From assembly GCA_001600455.1 (NCBI GenBank), contig BCKC01000002.1:2246171-2310170 (forward strand): a stretch of DNA of 64,000 bases, given 5' to 3'. Below the pieces are notes generated by a model. It searched no databases. It saw only the letters and a program-made list of their open reading frames with translations, and was not told the origin of the DNA. This document shows, piece by piece, positions 47,564-60,507 of the stretch; position 1 is the stretch's first letter, and each line of letters begins with the position of its first letter. The stretch is from Endocalyx cinctus (Eukaryota > Ascomycota > Sordariomycetes > Amphisphaeriales > Apiosporaceae). Made by a program: the position numbers and the translations under genes.

Positions 47564-49667
47564 AAACACTTTTTTTTTTTTTTTTTTTGCGTCGTCTTTC
47601 GCTTTTACAGGGAAATTGTTAGCCAAGTCATGGATTTGTCGATGGCCGTCTTATTCTCCTGATGTGTGTGATAAGGTGACTGGACCGACTAGTTGACGTC
47701 TCTCAGAGTCGCCTAGACCGAGTCGTGTGATTGTTAGGTGAACAATCCCTGAATCCGACGGCATACACGCCTTGCTTCCCTCGCTTCACGACGTCATCGC
47801 GTGAGGGCTCGATCCTCGCCTCGATACCATCACCCCCACGAAGCTTACGTATCTGCGTAAATATTATCAATCGATCCCAAGAAACCTGACCTTATACCGC
47901 CATCCTGCACCTATCCTTCCAGGAATTGCCGAAGCCTGGGAGGAGTATGCCACAACCCTCGAAACTTATATATAACACCTACCTATGCATACCTAACTAA
48001 CATACACTATGGGCCGTCTCACGACGAACTTTGTTGATTGGAAATCAAGTATTGGATACCAAAGCTTTACAGGAACAAACGTTTCTGTAAAAAAAAAAAA
48101 GAAGACGAGATTAAAAATAATAATTAAAAAAACAGGGGTTATCAAAATATTATCATCAAACAAAGCTTCCTCGCGGAAACCACCTACATAAAACAAACCG
48201 CACACATCGAGGTTCAGGACCTGCCTAGCTATCACAGCAAACAACAAAACATCGTACAACTCGCAAAGTCTTCTCGCGAAGCGCTTGATTTATTATACTT
48301 TTTACCTATCCGAAATAATAATAGTTATCATATACCCCCTCTCCTCCAATTTTCGAAGGATAGAATAAGCCGACTACTTTTCTGAACTACCCGAGCTGAG
48401 AACGGGCACAACGAAGGAAATGGGGTTTTGGATATATATACATATATCATTCACTTCGAGAATATTTTTTATCATTTAGTATTATTATCAGTGTTGTTTT
48501 ATAGTTTTATCTTTATTTATTTATTTTATTTTTCATCCCAAATTCAAATCAGATGGAGAGAGAAAAAGATTTCGTCCTCGCTCACGCGAATTCCTACCAA
48601 AAAAAATGTTTTTTTTTTTTTTTTTCACCAGACAACAACGGAGAGCCAGAAGAGACTACGTTTTTAATCATTTCGCGCCTTTATTGCTTTCTTCCCCCCC
48701 TTTATTTTTCACCCCTCGCCTCTCTATTTCTTGAGCATTTGTCGTCCGAACTTTTCTAATCGTTAAATTCGCTGGTTAACAAAAGCCGGAAAAGGTCAGG
48801 GGGCAACGGTATCAGGAGGATGGACGAGGGTCGGAGGAGAACACGGGGTTCACATTTTCTTTTTTTTTTTTTTTTTTTTTCTTCGTTCTTTTCTCTCTCT
48901 TGAGCACGCGGGGGCGTTTACAGCGGTCTTGGTTTTGACTTCACGTTTCTTCCTTTTTTTTTTTCTCCCCCTCTTTTCTATCCGGGAGAGAACCAATTAA
49001 TTTTTTTTCTTTCTTTCTTCTTTTCCGATGAAGGAAACAATCGATACTCGAAGAAAAAGGGGGAACGGAAAGGAGGAGGCTGGACGACCAGATGTGAAGA
49101 CAGCGAACAACCAAAAGAGGAAGGAAGAGGAGAAGGAAGACCGACGTCCCAGCAAGGATTTTTTTTTCCCCTCTCAGCTACTTTTTTTTGGTTTTCTTTT
49201 TCTTTTGCTTTTTTCTTCTTATATCTAATTATTTCGCAACGCATTTCTTTGCTTTTTCTCGCTCTATTAGGAGCTGATTTTTCGATCACTAACAAATGAC
49301 AAAAATAAAAACAACTAAAAAAAATAGCCAAGAAGAAAACAAAGCAAAAAAAGAGAAAATCAATTAAAAAAAAAAAAAAAACAAACTGGGCGGCTGTTCT
49401 GCTTTCCTCAGATAGGTCTTATTTATCACTCGCAAAAATACAAATAAGAAAAGGCGCTGGCCTTTTTCTTCTTCTCTCTCTCTACTCGATGGAAATATTG
49501 TCTAATTAAGTTCGTGACTATGTGACACTATATGCCATAATTCGTGTATAAAAAAGAAGGCAATGCGAACTATTAAACAAATAATTCTTTTTTTTTTTTT
49601 ATTCATTTCATTATTATTACTTTAATAATCGCTCTCGTATTGGGTATCAATATAAGCTATTCGTAAA
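47564..49667. other. Convergent gene-free region with long homopolymers
   Basis: 2.1 kb between convergent genes. It has repeated T tracts (about 47570-47588, 48608-48625, 48860-48880, 48955-48963, 49589-49601) and A tracts (about 48090-48101, 49367-49381). Purine- and pyrimidine-rich blocks generate spurious Lys- or Phe-rich frames. It probably contains 3-prime flanks only. No gene is supported. Confidence 0.5.
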
Positions 49668-52600
49668 TTAAGCCAGCCTCTCGCCCATAAGCTCAACCAC
49701 TCCTTTCTCAGCTAGCTCAGGCACGAGCCGAACGAGTACGAGCTCGAGGATATTGTAGATGAGATGCTTATTACAATACGGATCCGAAAAGAGGTCGAGG
49801 ATACCGGATTCGATCTCGGATAAGATCCTCTCCTCTTCCGCCGCCTCTTCCTCTGCTGCTTTCTCGTCGGTCTGTCTCGCATAATTGGCATTGTTAATAT
49901 TAGAATTATCACCATCATTACCGATTACAGTGGCTGATTGCATCGGCGTCGACGATTCTGCGGTGGACCATGTCGCATTCCTGCTGATGTTGTCCTGCAG
50001 ATCGGGATTTGCGGGGTTACCCTCATCAGTAAGCCGCACGCTTGGAGCTTCCTGTCCGGTACTTTTGGCATTACGTGCTCTGATATTGCTTCTTCCCTCA
50101 CCACCGCCATTATTTCTCTTCTGCGGTCCGGACCGCGCGTTCGCCTCCGTACCTGACCAAGGCCATACGCTACTGGTACCGTAATAAAGCTCGCCCACCC
50201 TCTTCGGGATAAGGGATAGTAGTGAGCTGGCGCATCTGCGACGCAAGGCCATCATCTCTTTGTCAGAAGAGGGGGGAAACAGGCTGGGTGTACCAGGCAT
50301 ATTGTTTGGGAAGACTGCGCCGCGGATCCCTCGAAGCAGTGGGGGTAAACGAGCCGGATCGAGAATCGATGCGTGTATGTGGTGCGAGAAGAGTCTGTGC
50401 GAGATCAGTACGGTATCACTGATGTATCAGGGGCATATTAATAGAGAGTTGTTAATGAAAAGGCCAATGGTAGCGATGCTTAGACGTGGGGGATAAAGGT
50501 AACGGTACCATTGGGAATTGTGGGGTGGAACGATGAGGAGAATGCATTTCATGTTGCACAGCTTCTGCCCAAAACTTCCCATTTCTGGAAGTTGGTAGAT
50601 TCTCCCGAGGTCGAAACTGATTTTTGCGGAGGAATAAGTACGCATGACTTCATGACGATCTGGTGCTTTCTCATCTTGAGGATGTATTGCGGATAGGTGC
50701 TCGTGACAAGGTGATATTAAGTTGAGGCTGTTAAGGTAGGGGGTGCTGGCATGTGAAGAAATCTCCGCGGGGACAAGGAACCCCTTGAGCCTCGGAACAA
50801 TTAGCGAGACCCTTGAGATTCTACGGTGGGCTTCTTAGAAGTAGGCTATACATGTGAGTAAACGAAAAGATCCTGGTTATGCTGCAAGTCAAAAATTCTG
50901 CGACCTCGCTGATTGACTTCAGACGAAGACTAGACTCAGAGAATATCTCTGCCACCAAATGTCGCAGGTGTGCAAAACGTAGTTTCCGGAGGCTTGAAGA
51001 ACGATGCCCCTGGTTTATCCACGTAAGCGATTGGTATGCTAAGTTTCATCTCATGTGATTAAGTTTGGGGCAACGGCCGATATCGCATGATTTGCGATAA
51101 ATGCTCTAGAATACCCGAGCTGGATAGAGGAGGAGGTGTATTCCTAGAGGTATTGGGGTCGTGGTAGTATCTGTCGCAAATAATTGGGAAGCTCGAGCAA
51201 CGCCCCGACGCTCCAACTTTTTTATTTCACCGGCTAAGCGAAAAAAGCGCGAGGCGAGATGCCTGGAAGGCCTGTGGGTATGACTACCGTGGAAGTGAAG
51301 CGGAAGGAAATAGAGATCGTAGCGTCGCATCAGACAAGGTAACTTCACAGATTGAATACTTTCAATCCTTGCTAGTTCTAGTCCGGCGCGTAACCGAGCC
51401 TTGCGGATGGTTGACTTGGTCAGCCCCGCGTCGGTTATCGTGCAATCGGACGATGATGGTGCAGGGGCAAAAGATGATTGGCTAGTATCAAGAAGCCTCG
51501 GAATGCGTGGAAACCAGTGTATTTATTTCGAAGATTGTGCACTTGCTCCTAGTGTGACCCTCAGCGGATTTGAGACAAGTGAAATGGCTGGATTAGGAGG
51601 GTCGCATATAATTGTTCATATGGAGGGAAACGCTTCATTAGGAAAATATGGGCATCATCTTGTCTCTCTTAGGCTAGTGTATTATGCTAAGCCGGGATTC
51701 ACGCATGATCAACTGGGAAGAAGGAGATTGTGTATCACACTCGTCAAAGGTCGAGTTCTGAATCATGAGTGGACGAGTTCGTGATCCAGTGACCTGAATG
51801 GTATGCGGTGTGATGAAATGATCGTGCTCGAAAGGGTAGATAGGAAAAGTGAATAATGATTTGCTTACCTGTCCAGAATCCCGTCGAAACTAGCAATATT
51901 ACCTGGTCCATTCATAGCTCCCCATTGCAATAGCGACATGGCACCACGAAGCCAAGGCATGCGTGAATCCGTTTCAAGAAGGTTGCTGATAAATGACCAA
52001 ATATGAAAATCGACGATAGGGACTCTGACTGGCCGTTGTAGGTCGTCGTCACCATCATTATCACCAGCATCTGGAAGATTTTCCGACTTGTGCTTCTCCA
52101 CAACCTGGTAAATGGACATACGAGAAGATCTCGATGGTAACGATCTCGAGCGTACCGCGACGTTAAATACGAAGCGGACCATGTTAGCCACAAGGAATGC
52201 CCACTGGACAAATGACCAGAAGGCCCGTTGGACGGACCATGTCTGTCTCCTTGTAGACCCCGATCCTTCGCTAGGTGGTAGGTCCTGAGAAGAGACTTTT
52301 GTAGAGGTACCCACTTTTGAAGCATCTGGGGTGCTCTGCTTATATGCGACCCTGGTTACGATGATGAGAATCTCATATAAAAGCCATGGTTCCGACAGTT
52401 TGTTGATGACAAGGTTGCCTATGATTAATTCAGATAGTATCTGGCCAACCAAAGACGTGACACACTCGTTTTCTAAGTCCTCAGTCGGCAGAAGTACAGC
52501 AAGAAGGCCTTGGACAAGAAGTTGGCGGTACGCAGCCTCGTTCTCAGCTTGCGCTTGGATGTCTGTCTTATTTCCCGTGCGCGGCACTGGACTGAGGGCT

Positions 52601-53296
52601 GGTAGGGGGCAAAGTGAATGGTAGACCTCCCGCGTATCAACTTCGGTTGGTGGCCTGGTGGGTGAGTTAGTCGCCGTTCGATAAGCTAAAAGGCAAAATA
52701 AGCCCCTAGTCAGTCGTATTTCTAACGTTGTACGTGGGTTAAAAGGATATAAACAAACCGTGGACGTGGGCATCGAGGATCTCGGGGAGCTCATCGAGTA
52801 GTAAACTCTCTAGATCGACGTTTCGCAACCTTTGTTCTAACGCTCGAGTAACGTGGGCGATAATCTGAATAATTTCGGCAACAAAGGTCTCGTCTGGGGT
52901 AATCTTATTGTACCAATTCTGCACGAAGTCCCGGAGCACGATAGATATCAAAGCGTAGAGTTGTAGATCCACATCGTTCCTACTGGTCAGAGGAGGTAGT
53001 AAATGATGGATGGATGCGGGCGTGGCCCTCCCTCTATCAGGTAGATCTTGCGCGCATAGTGTCCGACGAATCAAGGACGCGGTTGCCCTATCTGACAAGA
53101 AGTCGGAGGTAACGGGACGGGTAGGACGACGCTGGACGAGGGAAGGAGACTCTGCCCTCGGCGGGCCGAAAGCACGATTGCCGTTGAAAGTAACGGATTG
53201 TGAATTTGTACTCGACGTAGCAGAGGCTTTGAGCTTGGTTGGAAGAGGACTTGAGCGACCTATAGGAGGAGCGACGGACGAGGTTACTGCGGTCAT
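49668..53296 (-). CDS. PXA-domain (sorting-nexin-associated) protein
   Basis: PX-associated (PXA) domain proteins are linked to membrane trafficking; in fungi they are often annotated as PXA-domain proteins or sorting-nexin relatives lacking PX. Three exons (52759-53296, 51869-52685, 49668-50394), all GT-AG and in phase, give about 693 aa. The PXA domain covers about residues 100-275 (DLQLYALISIVLRDFVQNWY, ITPDETFVAEIIQIIAHVT, LLDELPEILDAHVHAYR, EDLENECVTSLVGQILSELI, NLVINKLSEPWLLYEIL). A helical region with a hydrophobic segment near residue 350 follows. The conserved downstream block runs across the second junction (FDGILDR then LFSHHIHASILDPARLPPLL, RGAVFPNN). Intron 1 has a GTTTGT donor. 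Intron 2 is exceptionally long (50395-51868). If intron 2 is retained, the frame stops at once (AGG TAA) just after the PXA region. Confidence 0.85.
50395..51868. other. Unusually long intron in the PXA gene, with opposite-strand ORF
   Basis: 1474 bp bounded on the gene strand by GTAAGC and CAG. It is placed by family-conserved continuity of FDGILDR and LFSHHIHAS. Other introns in the window are about 50-145 bp. Inside, on the plus strand, an ATG frame at 51407-51784 encodes 125 aa (MVDLVSPASVIVQSDDDG to HEWTSS) with balanced composition but no family that I recognise. I found no terminal inverted repeats, target-site duplication or transposase motif. Confidence 0.6.
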
Positions 53297-53996
53297 TGCC
53301 CCTCAGAATCTGGGAAATTATGACGATGTATCATGATAGTGAAAACGTGGAACATAGACGTAGATCAACTCGCAGTCGTCGTATTTAATATAGCGCTAGA
53401 TAAAATTAGAAGAAGAATAAAACGTATATCCGTAGGATATATATTATCTAAGTATTCATATAAGCATCCTTCAAAGGGTAGTTGTCGCAAAGATGTATAG
53501 ACGGATGTTTTAAGAAAAATGTATATTTGGTAGGTTGTTTGACACAAAGCTTCGGTGGTGGCTGATCACGTCACTAGGTCGCGCTATGGGACCCGCTAGT
53601 TTACCATCTTAAACCCGCTGACCTTCTCACTGTAGAGTCGGTGAGGGACAAATCTACGGTATGGAATTACCCGGTAGATACTACTATTTTATTTATATAC
53701 TATAGAGAAAATGAAAATAGCATCGATCATTGATTGAATTATATGGATATAATGTATATAAATCCATTACAATTAATATATGCACGTGTTCAAAAATGTT
53801 TAAGCAGCTAATAATCATTGCTAGGCATGTGTTTATATGTATTATTCTAACGGATACGTGTAGATGAGATGGTTTCTTTACAGTAGCAATTGTCTATAGA
53901 TATTTATAGATACAGTGTCGAATGCAGAATCGTATAATACACAAGACATGTGAAGATCTTTCATATATGAGATACTTTGATTTCTCTTCTTTCATT
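53297..53996. other. Intergenic region between the PXA gene and mss51
   Basis: 700 bp, AT-rich, between minus-strand genes. It presumably holds the PXA promoter and the mss51 terminator. No gene is seen. Confidence 0.5.
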
Positions 53997-55593
53997 TCAT
54001 TCTCTATCTACATCCTTACGAGTCGTTTCATATCTGTGAAAGTGATCGGTTAGTTAGCAAGAGCCTCCAGGTCTTTTCTCAGCGTGTTCTTGGTACATAC
54101 CTCTTTCCTCGGAAAGCCCATACTCCCCAGTTACCACAGCTAATATCTTGAGGGTCAAGATCATTCAAGTCCCATCTTAAGCTTCTAAAAATGTTTTCTC
54201 CCGGTTCCATGAGCATATCGAACTCGCCGTGGCATGTCTTGTTGACCCATTGGATGTCCCTTTCCATGTCGTCTTGTGTGTAGCCCGTGACTATGATCGG
54301 AGCCTTGGTCTCGAGGAGCAAAGGTATCGTCTCCGTCCACTCGTGAGAACTTGCCGGATGGCCTAAACCTGGATGGAACATGACGAAACAGTCAAAATAG
54401 GGGTCGTATGGATAGAACAGACCGGTTTTATGAATCGTATGGTAATAATCGACAATAGTACTAATTTTCATCGAAGACCAGACTCGATCTTCGACGATAG
54501 CACCGAACGGATTTGATGGTGTGCGCGGTGGCAACGGGAACTCATCATCTCGATTCATCATGCTTTCCGGACCAATGAAGATCAAATGGAACTTTCCTCT
54601 TGGGAATAGATGCGCGAGCTGTATCCAGAAATTTCGCGGCAGGGAAGATTCAGCACGAGCACCTAGAATGAATATCCGGACCGGCGGCGCTTCTGGACGT
54701 AAGCCCTTGACAGTCCCGTCGCCGCCAGACTTCGGGGGGTGTAATGTATATCGCAAAGCACTGAAACTCTTCAAACCCTCGGGAGTAAGCCTGCCGCCTG
54801 ATTTGATGTTGTAAGGACTGAGTTCATGGAGAATACTACCAATGGTTATAGGATATGTCAGCATCCTCGTAACTTGTCTCATATTCCTATCGTCATTGAT
54901 AGCTTCAAACTCTCTAGTGTAGAGAAATGTGTCCCAATTCGTCATGTTGACGGCCGATTCTTCAAGTTGCGGTCCAGCTAACTCAAATTCGGGGAAGAAT
55001 CTCCCGGAGCGAAGATCATGATCATCTTCATTGATCTGTTGCAAGGTATCACATATCTCTAAGTGGTTTTCATAGTCCTCGGCCCAATGTGCTTTGCTAC
55101 AGTAGACTGGAATGCCACAATCTGGACACTCGAAATCAACGTGCGCCGGAGCTTCTGTGCCCTTCCTGTTGGGGTTGTCAAATCGTGTCGGTTGGTGATC
55201 TGGGTGAGGGCAATGTGCATGCTGTCGAATAAAAGCCGCACGCTCTCTTATCTTAGGGATAGGGGAGTTTGTATAAGAATGGAATAAGTCATCTGAACGC
55301 AGCACCCGCTTTTGTGTAGATTCTTGGCTAGAGTTGTTCGATGCGCCGGAGCTTGTGGAACTGTCTTCCTTTAGTTTAGAGCTCTGTCCAAACAGGGACA
55401 AAGCTCTTCGTCCATCGCAATTTATGCTCTTCGGAATAGTGACGGTTCTCGTTCGAGAGGTTGTGCGAACATGATTCGTAATCGATGTTTTACTAGAAAA
55501 TCTGGCGATGTGCGGACGAGATAATGTACCGGATGTGGACTTTAAACACCTCCTACAGGTATTAGAAGTAATTTGACGTATACTTGACTCCAT
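53997..55593 (-). CDS. mss51: Mss51-like mitochondrial COX1 translational activator
   Basis: Mitochondrial matrix/inner-membrane protein. In yeast, Mss51 activates COX1 mRNA translation and couples it to cytochrome oxidase assembly. Exon 1 (54101-55593) plus a small last exon (53997-54033; intron with GTATGT donor, GCTAAC branch and CACAG acceptor) give about 509 aa, ending RYETTRKDVDRE. The unspliced frame would stop 7 codons after the donor. The N-terminus is Ser/Arg/Thr-rich and targeting-like. The Mss51 zinc-finger region holds HCPHPDH (Cys about 128), ECPDCGIPVYCSKAHW (Cys about 156, 159, 165) and ENHLEIC (Cys about 181). The two Cys-Pro motifs recall the heme-binding CPX motifs known in yeast Mss51. 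The rest is the conserved Mss51 C-terminal domain (TNWDTFLYTREFEAIND, MLTYPITIGSILHELSPYN). The first ATG is MESSIRQ; upstream extension is only through a TTG. Confidence 0.9.
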
Positions 55594-56170
55594 TTTTGAG
55601 GACAATTGACCTCTCAACAGAGCTTCTAACGGGAATTCCCTAAATTATATAAGTTACATACTTTTCATAAAGTAATCAGTATTGAAACTGCAGCTCTGTG
55701 AAGCTTTCTGAGCTAGAAAAAAAAAACGTGCCATAGGCAAGCAGGCAAGTAAGGTACTTTACTATCTGAGAATACTTTTGCGAAAGTGGGACAAAGCTCT
55801 TAATTTGCAGTGGAAAATCCTTATTCCGATAAATACATGTTAAGAAAACACTCGTTAACTGGACCCTTGTTTCTAAATTATTTCTTACTGCTCAATGCCT
55901 TGTATTATAAGGCTTATAGGTACGTACTTGAGTACCCACCCGGTGCCACCCAGTAGCTTTAATCAGCATAGCTCTCTACTAAACGTATATTATTTACGGT
56001 TAGAATCAAATCAAAATTTTAGAGCTTCAGCCTTCACATAAAAAACTTCATCAATTCTTTACTCAATACTTCTTCCTTTCAATTACTTCCTTACTCGGTC
56101 ACCGTAACAGGCTATATACAATAGAGAATCAGAATAGCCGTGCAGGCTTTTCTGCGCACCTATTGCCAAG
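55594..56170. promoter_or_regulatory. Divergent promoter region of mss51 and rse1
   Basis: 577 bp between opposite-facing starts. The rse1 side is pyrimidine-rich (TTCATCAATTCTTTACTC to TTCCTTACTC at about 56047-56095), typical of fungal leader/start regions. No factor site is named with confidence. Confidence 0.6.
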
Positions 56171-59100
56171 ATGGCGACTACTTCAAATATGTTCCTGTAT
56201 TCTCTTACCATTCAGCCTCCTACCGTTGTAGGCCAGGCTGTATTGGGTCAGTTTTCAGGCACGAAAGAACAGCAAATCGTCACTGCTTCCGGCTCGAGAC
56301 TCACGTTATTTCGTCCTGATCCATCTCAAGGAAAGGTTACTACGTTATTATCCCATGATATTTTTGGTATAATCCGGTCGATTGCCGCCTTTCGTCTAGC
56401 TGGGAGTAGCAAGGGTAAGTTTTACTTCTCCCCAATATCGTGAATATCTTCACTTAGTGACTCTTTCAAAGTTGGGCTGGTAAAAACATCTTAAAAACGA
56501 TATTTTGGTTTGGTGGTACGCTCCCAAACCCTCCTCCCAGCGAAGTATTTTTCTTCTTCTTTTTGCATATGTACACGCATACCTTCGCATACAGCATATA
56601 AGCGCTCTTGCTAATATCCTTTTTAAATAATAGATTATATTATTCTCGCCACCGATTCTGGCCGGATCGCCATCGTCGAGTATATACCACAACAAAACCG
56701 ATTCAAGCAGCAGAAGCTGGAAACATTTGGAAAATCTGGTGTTCGAAGAGTCGTACCTGGCCAATACTTAGCTTGTGACCCCAAAGGCAGAGCTTGTCTG
56801 ATCGCGTCGATCGAGAAGAACAAGTTGGTGTATGTTCTTAACCGAAATGCCCAAGCAGAACTCACCATATCATCTCCCCTGGAGGCCCATAAGCCGGGAA
56901 CCATCGTAATCTCGATGGTAGCATTAGATGTCGGATACTCAAACCCAGTATTTGCCGCCCTCGAAATTGATTATGGCGAGTCAGATCAGGACCCTACAGG
57001 CCAAGCCATGCAAGAAATTGAAACCCAACTAGTATACTACGAACTCGACCTTGGCTTGAACCACGTTGTCAGAAGGTGGCACGAGCCTGTAGACTCGACC
57101 GCGTCCTTGCTTTTCCAGGTTCCTGGTGGCAATGATGGACCGAGCGGTGTTTTAGTATGCGGAGAGGAAAATATCACATACAGACATTCAAACCAAGAAG
57201 CATTCCGCGTTCCGATCCCAAGGAGGAAAGGTGCAACGGAAGACCCTCAACGGAAACGGTCTATCGTCTCTGGCGTCATGCACAAGCTGAAGGGCAGCGC
57301 GGGCGCCTTTTTCTTCCTGTTACAGACTGAAGATGGCGATCTTTTCAAGGTCACTATTGATATGGCAGAAGACGACAAGGGCAATGCTACAGGCGAAGTT
57401 CGCCGGGTGAGGATCAAATATTTCGATACCGTCCCCGTTTCAACTAGCCTTTGCATTTTGAAAAGCGGTTTCCTCTTCGTTGCTAGTGAATTTGGTAATC
57501 ATCATTTTTACCAATTTGAGAAACTAGGCGATGATGATGAAGAGACCGAATTCTCGAGCGATGACTATCCGACTGATCCTCAAGCATCATATACTCCGGC
57601 TTATTTCTATCCTCGACCCGCCGAAAATCTGAGTCTGGTGGAAAGCCTCGATTCTATGAACCCGCTAACCGACTGTAAAGTCGCAAACCTTACCGGCGAA
57701 GATGCCCCCCAGATATATACTGTTTGCGGAAACGGTGCGAGGAGCACTTTTAGGACCTTAAAATACGGTCTTCAAGTAAACGAAATTGTCGCATCGGAAC
57801 TTCCCGGAGTCCCATCTGCTGTGTGGACCACTAAACTAAGCCGTGATGATCAATATGATGCCTATATAGTGCTTTCATTCAGCAATGGTACTTTAGTTCT
57901 CAGTATTGGCGAGACCGTGGAAGAGGTCGGCGATACTGGCTTCCTTGCGTCTGTCCCGACTCTCGCTGTTCAACAGCTCGGCGACAACGGTCTTATTCAA
58001 GTGTATCCTAAAGGTATACGGCACATTATCAATGGGCAGGTTAATGAGTGGGCGGCACCACAGCATCGTTCGATTGTTGCTGCTTCAACAAATTCCCGTC
58101 AAGTCGCAGTGGCGCTCAGCTCGGGAGAAATTGTCTATTTTGAGATGGACCCTGATGGCTCGTTGGCTGAATATGACGAAAAGAAAGAAATGTTTGGAAC
58201 TGTTACCTGCCTCAGCTTAGGTGAAGTCCCCGAAGGTCGAGTACGAAGCTCTTTCTTGGCTGTAGGCTGCGATGACTGCACAGTTCGAGTATTGAGCTTG
58301 GATCCAGAATCTACTCTCGAGAGCAAGTCCGTGCAAGCCTTAACGGCTGCACCATCTGCATTATCAATCATGTCTATGGAAGACTCATCGTCAGGTGGTT
58401 CGACGTTATATCTTCACATTGGACTTCACTCCGGAGTCTATCTAAGGACGGTAATCGATGAGATTACGGGTGAACTGACGGATACGCGGCAAAAGTTTCT
58501 CGGCCCTAAGCTTGTACGACTTTTTCAAGTTTCCATCCATGGGCAGACATGCGTCTTAGCGCTCAGCTCGAGGACATGGCTAGGATACGCGGATCCGATA
58601 ACGAAAGGGTTCATGATGACCCCGTTGGATTACACCGACTTAGAGTGGGGATGGAATTTCAGCAGCGAGCAATGTGAAGAAGGCATGGTTGGAATTCAAG
58701 GTCAAAATCTCAAGTAAGTCCTTGCACTTTTCTTTGCGCTCTCTATCAACGTGGGATGATGAGAAAAAAGGGATCCGATGCCACTGGCTATGAGGTCAAA
58801 CATTTTTTTATATTCCAATTGTTCCTACTGACCACGATATTTTTATTGTATCAACTTTCATTGAATATTGATTCCCAATTACTTTGCTAACCATTCTCAG
58901 GATTTTTTCCATTGACAAATTATCCGACACTCTGTTGCAACAGTCCATACCACTTACTTATACACCCAAACGTCTTGTGAAGCATCCCGATCAGCCCTAT
59001 TTTTACACTATCGAATCCGAGAACAACACCCTACCTCCGGAGCTACGTGCGAAACTTTTGGCCGATCCAGGCGTGGTTAATGGCGATGCAACAGTTCTTC

Positions 59101-60275
59101 CACCTGAAGAATTTGGATATCCAAAAGGTCGTGGTCGATGGGCCTCTTGTATCAGTGTTGTGGACCCACTCAATGAACAACGGGTACTTCAAACTCTCGA
59201 TTTAGAGGATAACGAGGCGGCCGTCAGCATGACGACAGTCTCTTTTGCTAGCCAAGACAACGAAACGTTTCTTGTTGTCGGTACAGGGAAAGACATGATA
59301 CTCAGCCCTCGCCAATTTAGTGCTGGGTTCATTCATGTTTACAGATTTCGCGATGACGGTCGACAAATCGAGTTCATCCATAAGACGAAAGTGGATGAGC
59401 CGCCAATGGCATTAGCCCAATTCCAAGGTCGCTTACTCGCAGGAATCGGCAAAACTCTTTTATATTATGACCTTGGTCTGCGTCAACTTCTTCGAAAGGC
59501 TCAGGCTGATGTTGCCCCTCAACTCATTGTCTCGCTGCAAACCCAGGGTAGTCGTATCATCGTCGGTGACGTGCAGCAGAGTGTTACTTTCGTAGTTTAT
59601 AAATACGAAAGCAACAAACTCATACCGTTCACGGACGACACAATTCCGCGATGGACAAATTGTACTACCATGGTGGACTACGAATCGGTTGCGGGTGGAG
59701 ATAAGTTTGGTAATATTTGGATTGTCCGATGTCCGCAGAAAGCGAGCGAGGAAGCGGATGAAGATGCGGTGGGTGCCCACCTCCTGCACGCGAGGGAGTA
59801 TTTGCACGGCGCGAACCATCGTGTCAGCCTCATGACCCATTTTTACGCTCAAGATGTCCCAACCAGTATTATCAAGACGAATCTTGTCGTGGGTGGACTG
59901 GATGTATTACTATGGAGCGGCATCCAAGGCACTATCGGTGTTTTCATACCCTTCCTCAGCCGCGAAGATGCCGACTTTTTCCAGAGTTTAGAGTCTCACA
60001 TGCGAACCGAAGATCCACCACTCGCCGGAAGAGATCATCTGATGTACAGAAGTTATTATGCACCTGTGAAGGGCGTAATCGATGGTGATTTGTGCGAAAG
60101 ATTTGCATTGCTTCCCACCGACAAGAAGCAAATGATCGCGGGAGAATTGGATCGCTCCGTCAGGGAGATTGAGCGAAAGATTTCGGTAAGTCTTAACGTC
60201 GCTTCACATCCTATCGTAATGGCTACAGCATGCTAACAGTCTTCACAGGATGTGCGCACAAGGTCTGCTTTTTAA
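56171..60275 (+). CDS. rse1: Pre-mRNA splicing factor RSE1 (SF3b130/SF3B3)
   Basis: Large beta-propeller scaffold of the SF3b complex of U2 snRNP, needed for branch-site recognition. Four exons (56171-56414, 56634-58713, 58901-60185, 60249-60275), all GT-AG and in phase, give about 1211 aa, the expected length. The N-terminal MMS1_N-type propeller region contains near-invariant RSE1 segments ([86 protein letters not shown]). The C-terminal CPSF_A domain is in exons 3-4 ([29 protein letters not shown], ending DVRTRSAF). The final exon is only nine codons. The start is the first ATG ([12 protein letters not shown]). It is divergent from mss51 and convergent with the LysM gene. Confidence 0.97.
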
Positions 60276-60507
60276 GGCTTTCAAATGCATGGCGCCTGGC
60301 GTAGGGTTTGCACATTCTATATCGAGTTAATAGGGTGTAATGTACATTGATGGTATGTAGCGGACTAACGTTCGTTTATTTCGAAGTCGAAGGGACCGGA
60401 TTTAAATGAACCACTGTTGACGAGACATGTAATGAAATTCGCGGAATGCGAGTGTTTTTGTACAACTATGTTAATGAGTGTGATGTGCAAGTGTTGGGTC
60501 TGTTGTC

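Noticed and set aside
48978..49331. 117-codon minus-strand Lys/Phe/Ser-rich frame
   Set aside because: Generated by T and purine homopolymers; no domain.
50427..51348. Extra exons of the PXA protein inside its long intron
   Set aside because: The family sequence is continuous across the junction (ILDR-LFSHH), and no in-frame conserved segment was found in between.
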